A stretch of DNA of 7,954 bases. It comes from an uncultured Anaerosacchariphilus sp. (GTDB lineage Bacteria; Bacillota; Clostridia; Lachnospirales; Lachnospiraceae). The translations under genes were made by a program, and so were the position numbers. Below the pieces are notes generated by a model. That model ran no database searches, was not told where the DNA came from, and saw only the letters and a program-made list of their open reading frames with translations. This document shows positions 1 through 6,067 of this stretch, in pieces (within the stretch, counting starts at the first letter, position 1; every line of letters starts with the position of its first letter). The stretch covers positions 1 to 7,954 of the forward strand of contig CAKRTY010000065.1 in the NCBI GenBank assembly GCA_934402125.1. The letters run 5' to 3'.

Positions 1-629
1 GCATAGACGATACCGCCCTTTAAGTAATTGGCGTCGCCGTATGCTTCCAGCTTATCCGGTGTGAAATAGGAAGCGTTCAGGCCGGTAATATCCTTCACGG
101 TCTTCATATCCCAGATACCCTGGAACTTCAGGTTATGAATAGTCATTACTGTCTTAATTCCCTGGAAGAAGGGATTGTCCTGGAATGAATCATTCAGGAA
201 CACCGGCACCAGTCCGGTCTGCCAGTCATGGCAATGGATAATGTCCGGACGGAAATCCAGGGACGGCAGCGCGGAAATCGCTGCCTTGGAGAAGAACGCG
301 AACTTCTCAATATCCTCGTAAATATTGCCGTAGGGTTTCGGTCCGGCAAAATAATATTCATTATCAATAAAATAGAACTTTACGCCCTCGTATTCCAGCT
401 CCATGATTCCCACATACTGGCTGCGCCATGCCAGATTCATATAGAAATGGGTCACATATTTCATCTGATCCTTCCATTCCTGACGGATGCACATGTACTT
501 GGGAATCATTACCCGGATATCATACTGTTCTTTATCGAAATATTTCGGCAATGATCCTACTACGTCGGCCAGTCCTCCCGTCTTGATAAAAGGAACCGCT
601 TCTGAAGCGACAAACAAGATCTTTTTCAC
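1..629 (-). CDS. glgA: Glycogen synthase GlgA, N-terminal part (runs off window edge)
   Basis: Starch/glycogen synthase (GT5 family) transfers glucose from ADP-glucose to a growing alpha-1,4-glucan in the cytoplasm. About 209 codons are present, which is the N-terminal Rossmann domain. The family usually has about 480 residues, so the C-terminal catalytic half lies outside the window. The KTGGL motif at residues 16-20 is the ADP-glucose-binding KxGGL signature, and HCHDWQ at 132-137 is the conserved GT5 motif after the RPDIIH strand. I chose the GTG at 627-629 because GGGAGG (637-642) sits 7 nt upstream. The nearer ATG at 632-634 reads Met-Gln-stop and cannot start the gene. The gene follows spo0A after a gap of about 93 bp and appears to have its own promoter. 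In clostridia glycogen (granulose) is often stored at the onset of sporulation, so a functional link is plausible but inferred. The identification is secure. Confidence 0.96.
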   Translation of the reverse strand, partial: MKKILFVASEAVPFIKTGGLADVVGSLPKYFDKEQYDIRVMIPKYMCIRQEWKDQMKYVTHFYMNLAWRSQYVGIMELEYEGVKFYFIDNEYYFAGPKPYGNIYEDIEKFAFFSKAAISALPSLDFRPDIIHCHDWQTGLVPVFLNDSFQDNPFFQGIKTVMTIHNLKFQGIWDMKTVKDITGLNASYFTPDKLEAYGDANYLKGGIVY

Positions 630-670
630 TGCATTTCCTCCCAGCTCGCTTTTGCATTTTATTTATATTC

Positions 671-699
671 ATTATAGCGCATTTGGAATATATTTAAAA
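671..699 (-). promoter_or_regulatory. Putative sigma-A promoter of glgA
   Basis: On the minus strand there is a perfect TATAAT -10 element (671-676), 17 bp downstream of a weak -35, TTTTAA (694-699, 3 of 6 matches to TTGACA). Transcription would begin near 664, giving a leader of about 35 nt that contains the GGGAGG ribosome binding site. The region is strongly AT-rich compared with the flanking coding sequence. The poor -35 suggests that an activator or an alternative element may help. No TGTCGAA Spo0A box was found in this intergenic stretch. Confidence 0.6.
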
Positions 700-701
700 G
701 T

Positions 702-718
702 AAAATTTGTGCAATTTT
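702..718 (-). terminator. Weak AT-only dyad just after spo0A
   Basis: A 6-bp inverted repeat, AAAATT/AATTTT with a 5-nt spacer, starts 4 nt after the spo0A stop codon. It has no GC pairs and no continuous U tract after it, so it would be a poor intrinsic terminator. No better terminator is seen between spo0A and glgA, so some read-through into glgA is likely. This is a marginal call. Confidence 0.2.
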
Positions 719-722
719 TACA

Positions 723-1526
723 TTACGAGGCTTTTCTCTTGTTTTCCAGACGAATCCGATCCGAAATCAGGGCGATAAACTCGGAATTGGTGGGTTTTCC
801 CTTGCCATTGCTGACTGTGTAACCGAAAAGCTCGTCAATGGTATCCATTTTTCCTCTGCTCCAGGCTACCTCAATGGCGTGACGGATAGCCCGTTCCACG
901 CGGCTGGGCGTAGTCTGATAATGCTTGGCAATGGTCGGGTACAAAATCTTGGTTACGGAGCTCAGCATTTCCATATCCTTCACGGTCATAAGAATCGCGT
1001 CCCGCAGATACTGATATCCTTTGATATGTGCCGGAACACCGATTTCATGAATCATATGGGTGACTTCCTTCTCCAGATCCGGCTCCTCATACTTCATTCC
1101 GGCGTCCCGCGGCTCCGACAGACAGACCGGTCTTTTTAACTGCGTTCCCTCTTTTTGAAAGCTCCGGAGACGCCCCAGCAGCATCTCATTGTTAAACGGC
1201 TTCATGATATAGTAGCTGGCGCCAAGCGCAAAGGCATCCTCTGTCACCCGCTCCTGGCCAATGGCTGACAGCACCATGATTGCCGGCATTTTCTTCAGTG
1301 TTTGATCCTCCCTCAGCTTTTCCATAACGCCCAGGCCGTCTATCTTCGGCATAATCAGATCCAGAAGCACTACGTCAGGCATGTTCCTGCGAATCATCTC
1401 CACTGCCTCTTCCCCATCTGTCGCTGTTCCCACCAGCTCCATGCCTTCTTCTGTCTGAATCAGCGTATGCAGCATTTCCACCATTCTTTCGTTGTCATCT
1501 GCAATCGCGATTTTAAGTTTTTCCAC
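723..1526 (-). CDS. spo0A: Spo0A, master sporulation response regulator
   Basis: Transcription factor that, when phosphorylated, binds TGTCGAA boxes and commits the cell to sporulation. It has 267 residues, normal for the family. The receiver domain (about 1-125) shows the acidic pair D10-D11, phosphoacceptor D56 in VVLLDLIMP, conserved S87 and K109 in the MKP motif. A linker of about 25 residues leads to the Spo0A-type C-terminal domain (about 150-267). That domain contains [12 protein letters not shown] (168-179) and the recognition-helix region around [18 protein letters not shown] (208-225), which is almost invariant in spore formers. The start is GTG at 1524-1526, with GGGGGG (1533-1538) 6 nt upstream. 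The gene lies 132 bp after spoIVB, as in Bacillus and Clostridium. Its upstream region carries a promoter and an exact 0A box, pointing to autoregulation. In clostridia Spo0A is usually phosphorylated directly by orphan kinases; none is in this window. All key residues are present, so it should be functional. Confidence 0.99.
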   Translation of the reverse strand: MEKLKIAIADDNERMVEMLHTLIQTEEGMELVGTATDGEEAVEMIRRNMPDVVLLDLIMPKIDGLGVMEKLREDQTLKKMPAIMVLSAIGQERVTEDAFALGASYYIMKPFNNEMLLGRLRSFQKEGTQLKRPVCLSEPRDAGMKYEEPDLEKEVTHMIHEIGVPAHIKGYQYLRDAILMTVKDMEMLSSVTKILYPTIAKHYQTTPSRVERAIRHAIEVAWSRGKMDTIDELFGYTVSNGKGKPTNSEFIALISDRIRLENKRKAS

Positions 1527-1572
1527 AATAATCCCCCCGTTTCTTTATTTCCCGTGTTTTTGTGATACCCAT

Positions 1573-1602
1573 ATTATAGGCATTTTTTCCCTTTTTTCGC
1601 AA
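1573..1602 (-). promoter_or_regulatory. Putative sigma-A promoter of spo0A
   Basis: On the minus strand, TTGCGA (1597-1602, 4 of 6 matches to TTGACA) is followed after 18 bp by a perfect TATAAT (1573-1578). Transcription would begin near 1566, about 40 nt before the GTG start. The spacer is purine-rich. A possible sigma-H-like AGGA lies just upstream (around 1608-1612), but no convincing GAAT -10 is found at the right distance, so I do not call a sigma-H promoter. The Spo0A box lies about 40 bp upstream of the -35, compatible with upstream control by Spo0A. Confidence 0.65.
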
Positions 1603-1624
1603 TTACAATCGTCCTTCATTTTGG

Positions 1625-1648
1625 GACAGTCACGGACAGTTTTCGACA
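1625..1648 (-). promoter_or_regulatory. Spo0A binding region (0A box plus phased TGTC repeats)
   Basis: On the minus strand 1642-1648 reads TGTCGAA, an exact match to the Spo0A box, followed by AA as in the extended consensus. Two further TGTC cores follow in the same orientation at exactly 10-bp steps (ending at 1638 and 1628), reading TGTCCGT and TGTCCCA where the box would be. A fourth TGTC (1665-1668) lies 20 bp upstream, inside the end of spoIVB. Only the first is a true consensus box; the others are degenerate. The placement upstream of the spo0A promoter fits the known autoregulation of spo0A in Bacillus. Binding is inferred. Confidence 0.65.
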
Positions 1649-1650
1649 GA

Positions 1651-1670
1651 CTTGTCCTCTAACTGACAAG
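1651..1670 (-). repeat. Small inverted repeat spanning the spoIVB stop codon
   Basis: CTTGTC and GACAAG form a 6-bp dyad with an 8-nt loop, and the spoIVB TAG stop (1659-1661) lies in the loop. No U tract follows, so it is not a standard intrinsic terminator, and spoIVB transcripts may run on into spo0A. It directly abuts the Spo0A box region and may instead be part of a protein binding site, since it places TGTC on both strands. Confidence 0.35.
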
Positions 1671-2876
1671 GGCAAGCATCTCCTCTATAAAGATACCGTA
1701 ACCTTTTGTCGGATCATTCACAAATACATGGGTTACGGCGCCAATCAGTTTCCCGTTCTGGAGAATAGGCGAGCCGCTCATTCCCTGGACAATCCCTCCG
1801 GTCAGCTCCAGCAGCTCCGGATCCGTCACCCTAAATACCAGTCCCTTATTCACATCTGCTTCCTGGCAGCGTATCTCCTCCACCACAATCCGGTAATCCT
1901 TCACCGTACCGCTGACGCCGCTTCGCACCAGTGCCTCTCCCTCCTGAATTTCCTGCTTATAGCCTACCGGAAGCTGTTTGGAAAACAGCTTTTCTGAAAG
2001 TCTCTCCGTTCCCTCCCCAAAGATTCCGACCTCGGTATTTTCCCGGATCTGTCCGCATATAAGGCTGTCCCGATAGCGAATCAGTCCGGCCACCTCTCCC
2101 GGACTGCCCGGCTCTCCCCGGTGAATTTCCGCTACAGTAGTATCATAGAGTTTTCCGGCGCTGAGTTTCAGAAGCTCTCCTGTATCCGAATCGTTAATGC
2201 CGTGTCCAAGCGCTCCAAAATGCCCGTCTTCCGTAAGAAAAGTCAGGGTGCCGATTCCCTGGGTATTGTCCCGCACCCAGATTCCAAGGCGGTAGCCATT
2301 CTCTGTATCCACAGCCTGCAGCCGGATTGAAAAGCTCTGTCCTCCTCTTTCGATTCCCAGCACCAGTTTTTGGTTTCCATTTTCTTCCACTTTTTCAATC
2401 AGCTTTTCTTTTTCCCGTATTTCTGTCCCATTCACAGAGCGGATATAATCTCCGGCCTGTACCAGACGGAAAGCCGGCTCATAATTCAACCCATCCCGCC
2501 CTGTGATTTTTCCGGTTCCGATCACCATCACGCCATCTGTCTCCATGTAGATCCCCACCGGGATTCCGCCGGGCGTCAGAAAAGCTTCCTTTTTCACCTG
2601 TACCGTTGTTTCTTTAAGAGGAATCAGGCCCAGATACCGATAGGAAATCTGATAGCTTTTCTCGCTTTGGCTGTTGTAGGAAGCCTCCCGGGACGTCGCT
2701 TCGATGTCTGCCGTCACCGGGAATCCGGGCGCTGCCGGAGCCATACCTCCCTCAGTCTGGATATACGTATCCGGGATCTGTCCCCGCTCCCGGAAATAAT
2801 CATAGACGCCCAGCCCCAGAAGACTGACGCACAAAAGAACCCATAAAATTTTCCGATATGTTTTTCTGTTTATCAT
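1659..2876 (-). CDS. spoIVB: SpoIVB, PDZ-containing sporulation serine peptidase (S55)
   Basis: Secreted forespore peptidase that signals across the intermembrane space. In Bacillus it cleaves SpoIVFA and so releases SpoIVFB to process pro-sigma-K. It has 405 residues, close to the family norm. An uncleaved membrane anchor or signal segment spans about 10-28 (hydrophobic LWVLLCVSLLGLG). A PDZ domain covers about 105-185 (AGDYIRSVNG core). The S55 peptidase domain follows, with H225 in GALGHGI, S367 in GMSGSP and T382 in AVTHVF. The spacings (142 and 15 residues) equal those of B. subtilis H236, S378 and T393 as I recall them, so the enzyme looks catalytically complete. The start is ATG at 2874-2876 with AGGGAG 6 nt upstream. 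The gene is separated from recN by a strong terminator, so it needs its own promoter; a candidate overlaps that terminator. Whether the sigma-K checkpoint works the same way in this organism cannot be told from here. Confidence 0.98.
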   Translation of the reverse strand: MINRKTYRKILWVLLCVSLLGLGVYDYFRERGQIPDTYIQTEGGMAPAAPGFPVTADIEATSREASYNSQSEKSYQISYRYLGLIPLKETTVQVKKEAFLTPGGIPVGIYMETDGVMVIGTGKITGRDGLNYEPAFRLVQAGDYIRSVNGTEIREKEKLIEKVEENGNQKLVLGIERGGQSFSIRLQAVDTENGYRLGIWVRDNTQGIGTLTFLTEDGHFGALGHGINDSDTGELLKLSAGKLYDTTVAEIHRGEPGSPGEVAGLIRYRDSLICGQIRENTEVGIFGEGTERLSEKLFSKQLPVGYKQEIQEGEALVRSGVSGTVKDYRIVVEEIRCQEADVNKGLVFRVTDPELLELTGGIVQGMSGSPILQNGKLIGAVTHVFVNDPTKGYGIFIEEMLALVS

Positions 2877-2926
2877 CCCGTTCTCCCTGCTGCGCTGCCG
2901 CGCCCTTTTCGCGCCGAGAGCACATC

Positions 2927-2965
2927 AAAAAAAGGAAGAAACGATGCGCTCTCGTTTCTCCCTTT
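2927..2965 (-). terminator. Strong rho-independent terminator after recN
   Basis: On the minus strand a 14-bp stem (2952-2965 pairing with 2931-2944, with one G-U wobble) has a 7-nt loop and is followed by seven T (2927-2933, partly inside the stem base). It begins 18 bp past the recN stop codon. This marks the end of the dxs-tlyA-nadK-argR-recN transcript and isolates spoIVB from it. Confidence 0.92.
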
Positions 2966-2993
2966 AGTATACAAACTCTGATTTTAAATAGTC
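2965..2993 (-). promoter_or_regulatory. Possible sigma-G/sigma-F type promoter for spoIVB
   Basis: On the minus strand, TATACTA (2965-2971) matches 6 of 7 positions of the sigma-G -10 consensus CATACTA. It lies 17 bp downstream of GACTA (2989-2993), which fits 4 of 5 positions of GHATR. SpoIVB is known to be made in the forespore under sigma-F and sigma-G in Bacillus, so a promoter of this class is expected here. The predicted start (near 2958) falls within the first arm of the recN terminator stem, and the -35 lies inside the end of recN. The -10 is also close to a sigma-A TATAAT. This is a weak prediction. Confidence 0.35.
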
Positions 2994-4672
2994 TGGGACT
3001 TTTTGTTATCTGCCAGCTCTTTCATTTCGGATGCATTTTTTAAAACGGCCTCTGTGATCTTAGCGCCTCCCAAAATCCGCGCCAGCTCTTCCACACTTTC
3101 CTTTTTATCCAGTCTCCGGACTTCGGTACGGGTTCCCTCCTCAGTCACCTGCTTTTCTATGCGGAAATGACTGTCTGCCATAGCTGCTATCTGAGCCAGA
3201 TGGGTAATACAGATAACCTGTCTGGTGCGCCCGATCAGCATCATTTTCTCCGATACCTTCTGGGCCGTCCGGCCGCTGATTCCCACGTCAATCTCATCGA
3301 AAATCACCGTTCCAATCTCGTCCTTGTCCGCCAGCACCGTTTTAATGGCCAGCATAATACGGGACAGCTCGCCGCCGGAGGCAATCTTCATAAGGGGACG
3401 CAAGGGTTCGCCGGGATTGGTGGAAATCACAAACTCCGCGTCGTCAAAGCCTTCCGCCGTATATCCCGGCAGCCGGTCAAATTTCATCTCAAATTCTACA
3501 TTCAAGAAATTCAGGTCTACCAGGTGCTCCCGAATTTTTTCACAAAGCTGTTCTGCGTATGTCTTTCGTATCCCGCTGACCCGGGTGCAGAGTTCTGTAA
3601 GCTGCCGCTCCTGTTCCTGTATCTGCTTCTCCAGACGTTCCAGGTAAGCGTCATAATCCTGCAGGGCCGCAAGCCGCTCCTGCTGCTTCCGATCGTACTC
3701 CAGGACTGCCTCCAGACTCCTGCCATACTTGGATTTCAGGTGATTCAGGGTATTCAGGCGTTCCTCTGTCTCATGAAGCTCTTCCTCGGAAAACTCCAGG
3801 GAAGACACGTAATCCGCAAGCTCCCGGTTAAAATCATTCAACAGGCTGTCGATATCAGAAAGCTGTCCGGTCAGATCCACCAGGCCCTCGTCCACTCCGG
3901 CTACGCTCTGAAGCTCCCGGAGCGCTCTTCCCACTGCGGTGCCTGCGCTCTCCGCTTCCTCATAGCCCGTCAGTCCGTAGGCGGTTCCCGCCGCTTCCAT
4001 CAGACGTCGCGCATGGGTCATCTTCCGGTATTTCTGCTCCAGTTCCTCGTCCTCACCCAGAACCAGTCCGGCTTCTTCTATCTCTTTTGTCTCAAATTCC
4101 AGAAGTGACAGCTCCCGCAGCCGGCTTTCTTCGTCCAACCTGGCGTTCTTCTGTTCTTCTTCCAGCTTTTTCCATTTCATATAGGCAGCCGAAAGCTCTG
4201 TCTTTACCGGCTGCAATTCTGTCCGTGCGTAGGTGTCCAGAATCTCCAGATGTTTTTTCTTCTGTAACAACGACTGATGTTCGTGCTGCCCGTGTACGTC
4301 AATCAGCAGATCCGCCGTCTCCCTCAGCTGACTTAAGGTGACCGTCTCTCCGTTGATTTTATTGATACTTTTCCCGTTCATGATTTTCCGGGAAAGGATC
4401 ACCTGATTTTCCTCCGGAATCACGTCCAGCTTTTGCAGGCTGGCCTTCAGCTTTTCACCGGTTACGGAAAAGACCAGCTCTGCCAGGCCGTATTCGGCAC
4501 CCGGACGCACCAGCTCCTTCGAAGCCTTGCCGCCCAGAGCCAGACTGACGGAACCAATGACGATAGACTTACCCGCGCCGGTTTCTCCGGTCAGGATATT
4601 TAAGCCTTCTGTAAAATCAATCTCCGCTTCACGAATCAACGCCAGATTTTTCACATGCAGATGTTCTAACAT
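2984..4672 (-). CDS. recN: RecN, SMC-like DNA double-strand break repair ATPase
   Basis: SMC-family ATPase that gathers at DNA double-strand breaks and supports RecA-dependent recombination. It has 562 residues, as is usual. The N-terminal ATPase half carries Walker A GETGAGKS (29-36) and the RecN-typical DVHGQHEHQSLL (125-136). A coiled-coil arm rich in Glu, Leu and Arg runs from about 150 to 385, broken near 225-275. The C-terminal half has the ABC signature ASGGELSR (431-438), Walker B VIFDEID (456-462) and the switch His in ITHLAQ (H491). All ATPase elements are intact. The ATG at 4670-4672 is preceded by AAAGGAAG and lies 16 bp after the argR stop, so the gene is co-transcribed with the upstream block. 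It is the last gene of that operon and is followed by a terminator. No LexA box is visible in the 16-bp gap, so any damage control must act elsewhere. Confidence 0.98.
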   Translation of the reverse strand: MLEHLHVKNLALIREAEIDFTEGLNILTGETGAGKSIVIGSVSLALGGKASKELVRPGAEYGLAELVFSVTGEKLKASLQKLDVIPEENQVILSRKIMNGKSINKINGETVTLSQLRETADLLIDVHGQHEHQSLLQKKKHLEILDTYARTELQPVKTELSAAYMKWKKLEEEQKNARLDEESRLRELSLLEFETKEIEEAGLVLGEDEELEQKYRKMTHARRLMEAAGTAYGLTGYEEAESAGTAVGRALRELQSVAGVDEGLVDLTGQLSDIDSLLNDFNRELADYVSSLEFSEEELHETEERLNTLNHLKSKYGRSLEAVLEYDRKQQERLAALQDYDAYLERLEKQIQEQERQLTELCTRVSGIRKTYAEQLCEKIREHLVDLNFLNVEFEMKFDRLPGYTAEGFDDAEFVISTNPGEPLRPLMKIASGGELSRIMLAIKTVLADKDEIGTVIFDEIDVGISGRTAQKVSEKMMLIGRTRQVICITHLAQIAAMADSHFRIEKQVTEEGTRTEVRRLDKKESVEELARILGGAKITEAVLKNASEMKELADNKKSQTI

Positions 4673-4688
4673 ACTCTTCCTTTCGCTG

Positions 4689-5138
4689 TTATCCCCTGAT
4701 TGCCTTCTTCAGTTTTTCCATCACGATCATGGTGTCGTCTACGCTGCGGACCGCGCAGAAAATCGTATCATCTCCCGCGATACAGCCGACGATTTCCTGC
4801 CAGTGCAGGGCGTCCAGCGCCGCTGCCGCCGCCATAGCCATACCGGCTACGGTCTTGACTACCAGAATATTCTGGGCCATTTCCATGGACATGAAGCTGT
4901 CCCGGAGAATACCGATGTATTTATCCCCCATGTGATCGCTGCTTCCGGGAACCACCACATAACGCTGCCGTCCGCCCACTGCCATCTTGGTCAGCTTCAG
5001 CTCCCGGATATCCCGGGATACGGTAGCCTGGGTCACGCGGAATCCTGCCTCATTGAGACGGGCTGCCAGCTCCTCCTGTGTCTCGATGGCATACTCGTTG
5101 ATCAGTTCGATAATCTTTGCATGCCGTTCTATCTTCAT
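4689..5138 (-). CDS. argR: ArgR/AhrC arginine repressor
   Basis: Arginine-responsive regulator that represses arginine biosynthesis and can activate catabolism, acting as a hexamer with L-arginine as co-repressor. It has 149 residues, typical of the family. The N-terminal winged helix (about 1-65) contains TQATVSRDIRELKL (36-49), the diagnostic recognition helix. The C-terminal oligomerisation and arginine-binding domain contains GCIAGDDTIF (118-127) with the Asp pair that contacts arginine. An in-frame ATG exists 48 bp upstream, but I chose the one at 5136-5138 because GGGAGG (5146-5151) lies 7 nt before it, because MKIERHAKI is the normal family N-terminus, and because the longer form would overlap nadK. 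It sits 37 bp after nadK and 16 bp before recN, a conserved arrangement in Firmicutes. No ARG box is evident in its own leader. Confidence 0.97.
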   Translation of the reverse strand: MKIERHAKIIELINEYAIETQEELAARLNEAGFRVTQATVSRDIRELKLTKMAVGGRQRYVVVPGSSDHMGDKYIGILRDSFMSMEMAQNILVVKTVAGMAMAAAAALDALHWQEIVGCIAGDDTIFCAVRSVDDTMIVMEKLKKAIRG

Positions 5139-5145
5139 TTGGTTT

Positions 5146-5151
5146 CCTCCC
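5146..5151 (-). promoter_or_regulatory. Ribosome binding site that fixes the argR start
   Basis: GGGAGG on the minus strand lies 7 nt upstream of the ATG at 5136-5138. It is strong and well spaced, whereas the upstream in-frame ATG at 5184-5186 is inside the end of nadK. Confidence 0.8.
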
Positions 5152-5175
5152 ACTGCAGTTTCTGCTTTTTGCTTC

Positions 5176-6048
5176 TCAATTCCCACGCATTTTATCCCGC
5201 AGGGCCTCCAGAAAGCTCACCTTGCTGATCTTCAGGATATTTACGGTCTTTTCCGACTTCTGTATCTCCACGTAATCTCCGGTCGCCACCGGAACCTGTA
5301 CCTCCCCGTCAAAGGTCACAAAGGCTTCCTCTCTCTGGTTTCTTCTGCCGGAACCGGTCTGTATGGTAACCCGGTCGCCGCCGGACAGCACAATGCTTCT
5401 GGCTGTCAGCGTATGGGGACAGATGGGCGTCACCACAATCATGCTGGCCATAGGCGATACGATGGGGCCTCCCGCAGATAAGCTGTAACCGGTGGATCCG
5501 GTGGGGGTGGACACAATCATACCGTCTGCGGAATAGCGGTTCAGCGGTTCCCCGTTGACTGCTATCTCGTAATCAATGATACGGAGCGCCCCGGCGCGGT
5601 TCACTACGATATCATTGAGCGCCAGGTTCTGTACCGGCTCTCTGCCTTCCCGGTATACCGTTCCCTCCAGCAGCATCCGCGGCTCTATGGTATAATTATC
5701 CAGAATCAGGCTGTCCAGGGCTTCCTCCACGCCGGACTTCTCAATCTCAGCCAGGAATCCCAGGGTTCCCAGGTTTACCCCCAGCAGTGGGATCTTCCGA
5801 TCTACCGTGTCCCGGGCCGCCTGAATCAGCGTGCCGTCGCCTCCCAGCACCAGGATACATTCCGTATCGGAGGGGATCAGCGACGCGTCCGTATAACGGT
5901 AATTGCCCTGGGCTCCGCTGCCCTGCTCCTTCTGGAATTCCCGCACCGTACACTGACAGCCTCTGGCCTTCAGGTACGCGTGAATCTGCCGGGTGGTCTT
6001 TAGATCTTTATCTTTTTCTGTATTGGTAATCACATAAAATCGATTCAT
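5176..6048 (-). CDS. nadK: NAD kinase (ATP- or polyphosphate-dependent)
   Basis: Phosphorylates NAD to NADP, the only route to NADP in most bacteria; cytoplasmic. It has 290 residues, normal for the family. The NAD kinase signature GGDGT is at 69-73 (catalytic Asp71), with the NxD-like ALNDIV (N145, D146) and the glycine-rich TPTGSTGYS (181-189) that shapes the NAD site. GGPIV and PHTLTARSIV (211-220) complete the C-terminal beta domain. The ATG at 6046-6048 has a purine-rich GGGAAGAG upstream and lies 19 bp after the tlyA stop. The gene lies between tlyA and argR in one operon, a usual clostridial arrangement; Bacillus lacks nadK at this place, as far as I recall. Nothing looks damaged. Whether ATP or polyphosphate is the phosphate donor cannot be judged from the sequence. 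Confidence 0.98.
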   Translation of the reverse strand: MNRFYVITNTEKDKDLKTTRQIHAYLKARGCQCTVREFQKEQGSGAQGNYRYTDASLIPSDTECILVLGGDGTLIQAARDTVDRKIPLLGVNLGTLGFLAEIEKSGVEEALDSLILDNYTIEPRMLLEGTVYREGREPVQNLALNDIVVNRAGALRIIDYEIAVNGEPLNRYSADGMIVSTPTGSTGYSLSAGGPIVSPMASMIVVTPICPHTLTARSIVLSGGDRVTIQTGSGRRNQREEAFVTFDGEVQVPVATGDYVEIQKSEKTVNILKISKVSFLEALRDKMRGN

Positions 6049-6067
6049 CTGTATCTCTTCCCGGTTT

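Noticed and set aside
544..550. TGCCGAA, a TGNCGAA-type Spo0A box inside glgA
   Set aside because: It lies in coding sequence, is not the preferred TGTCGAA, and a 6-base specific motif is expected several times in a window of this size.
626..634. Two-codon upstream frame (Met-Gln-stop) overlapping the glgA GTG start
   Set aside because: Only 2 nt separate its ATG from the Shine-Dalgarno sequence, too close for efficient initiation, so it is most likely chance.
1597..1612. Possible sigma-H promoter ahead of spo0A (AGGA followed by GCGAAA)
   Set aside because: The -10 lacks GAAT and the spacing is poor, so it cannot be supported although sigma-H control of spo0A is known in Bacillus.
3167..4108. 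Plus-strand open frame of 313 codons
   Set aside because: Antisense to the recN coiled coil, with low-complexity His/Leu/Gln-rich composition typical of a shadow frame.
5139..5186. N-terminal extension of argR by 16 codons
   Set aside because: It overlaps the end of nadK, is not family-like, and the internal ATG has a much better ribosome binding site.
4527..5228. Plus-strand open frame of 233 codons
   Set aside because: Antisense across the recN start, argR and the nadK end; no domain and no plausible start signals.
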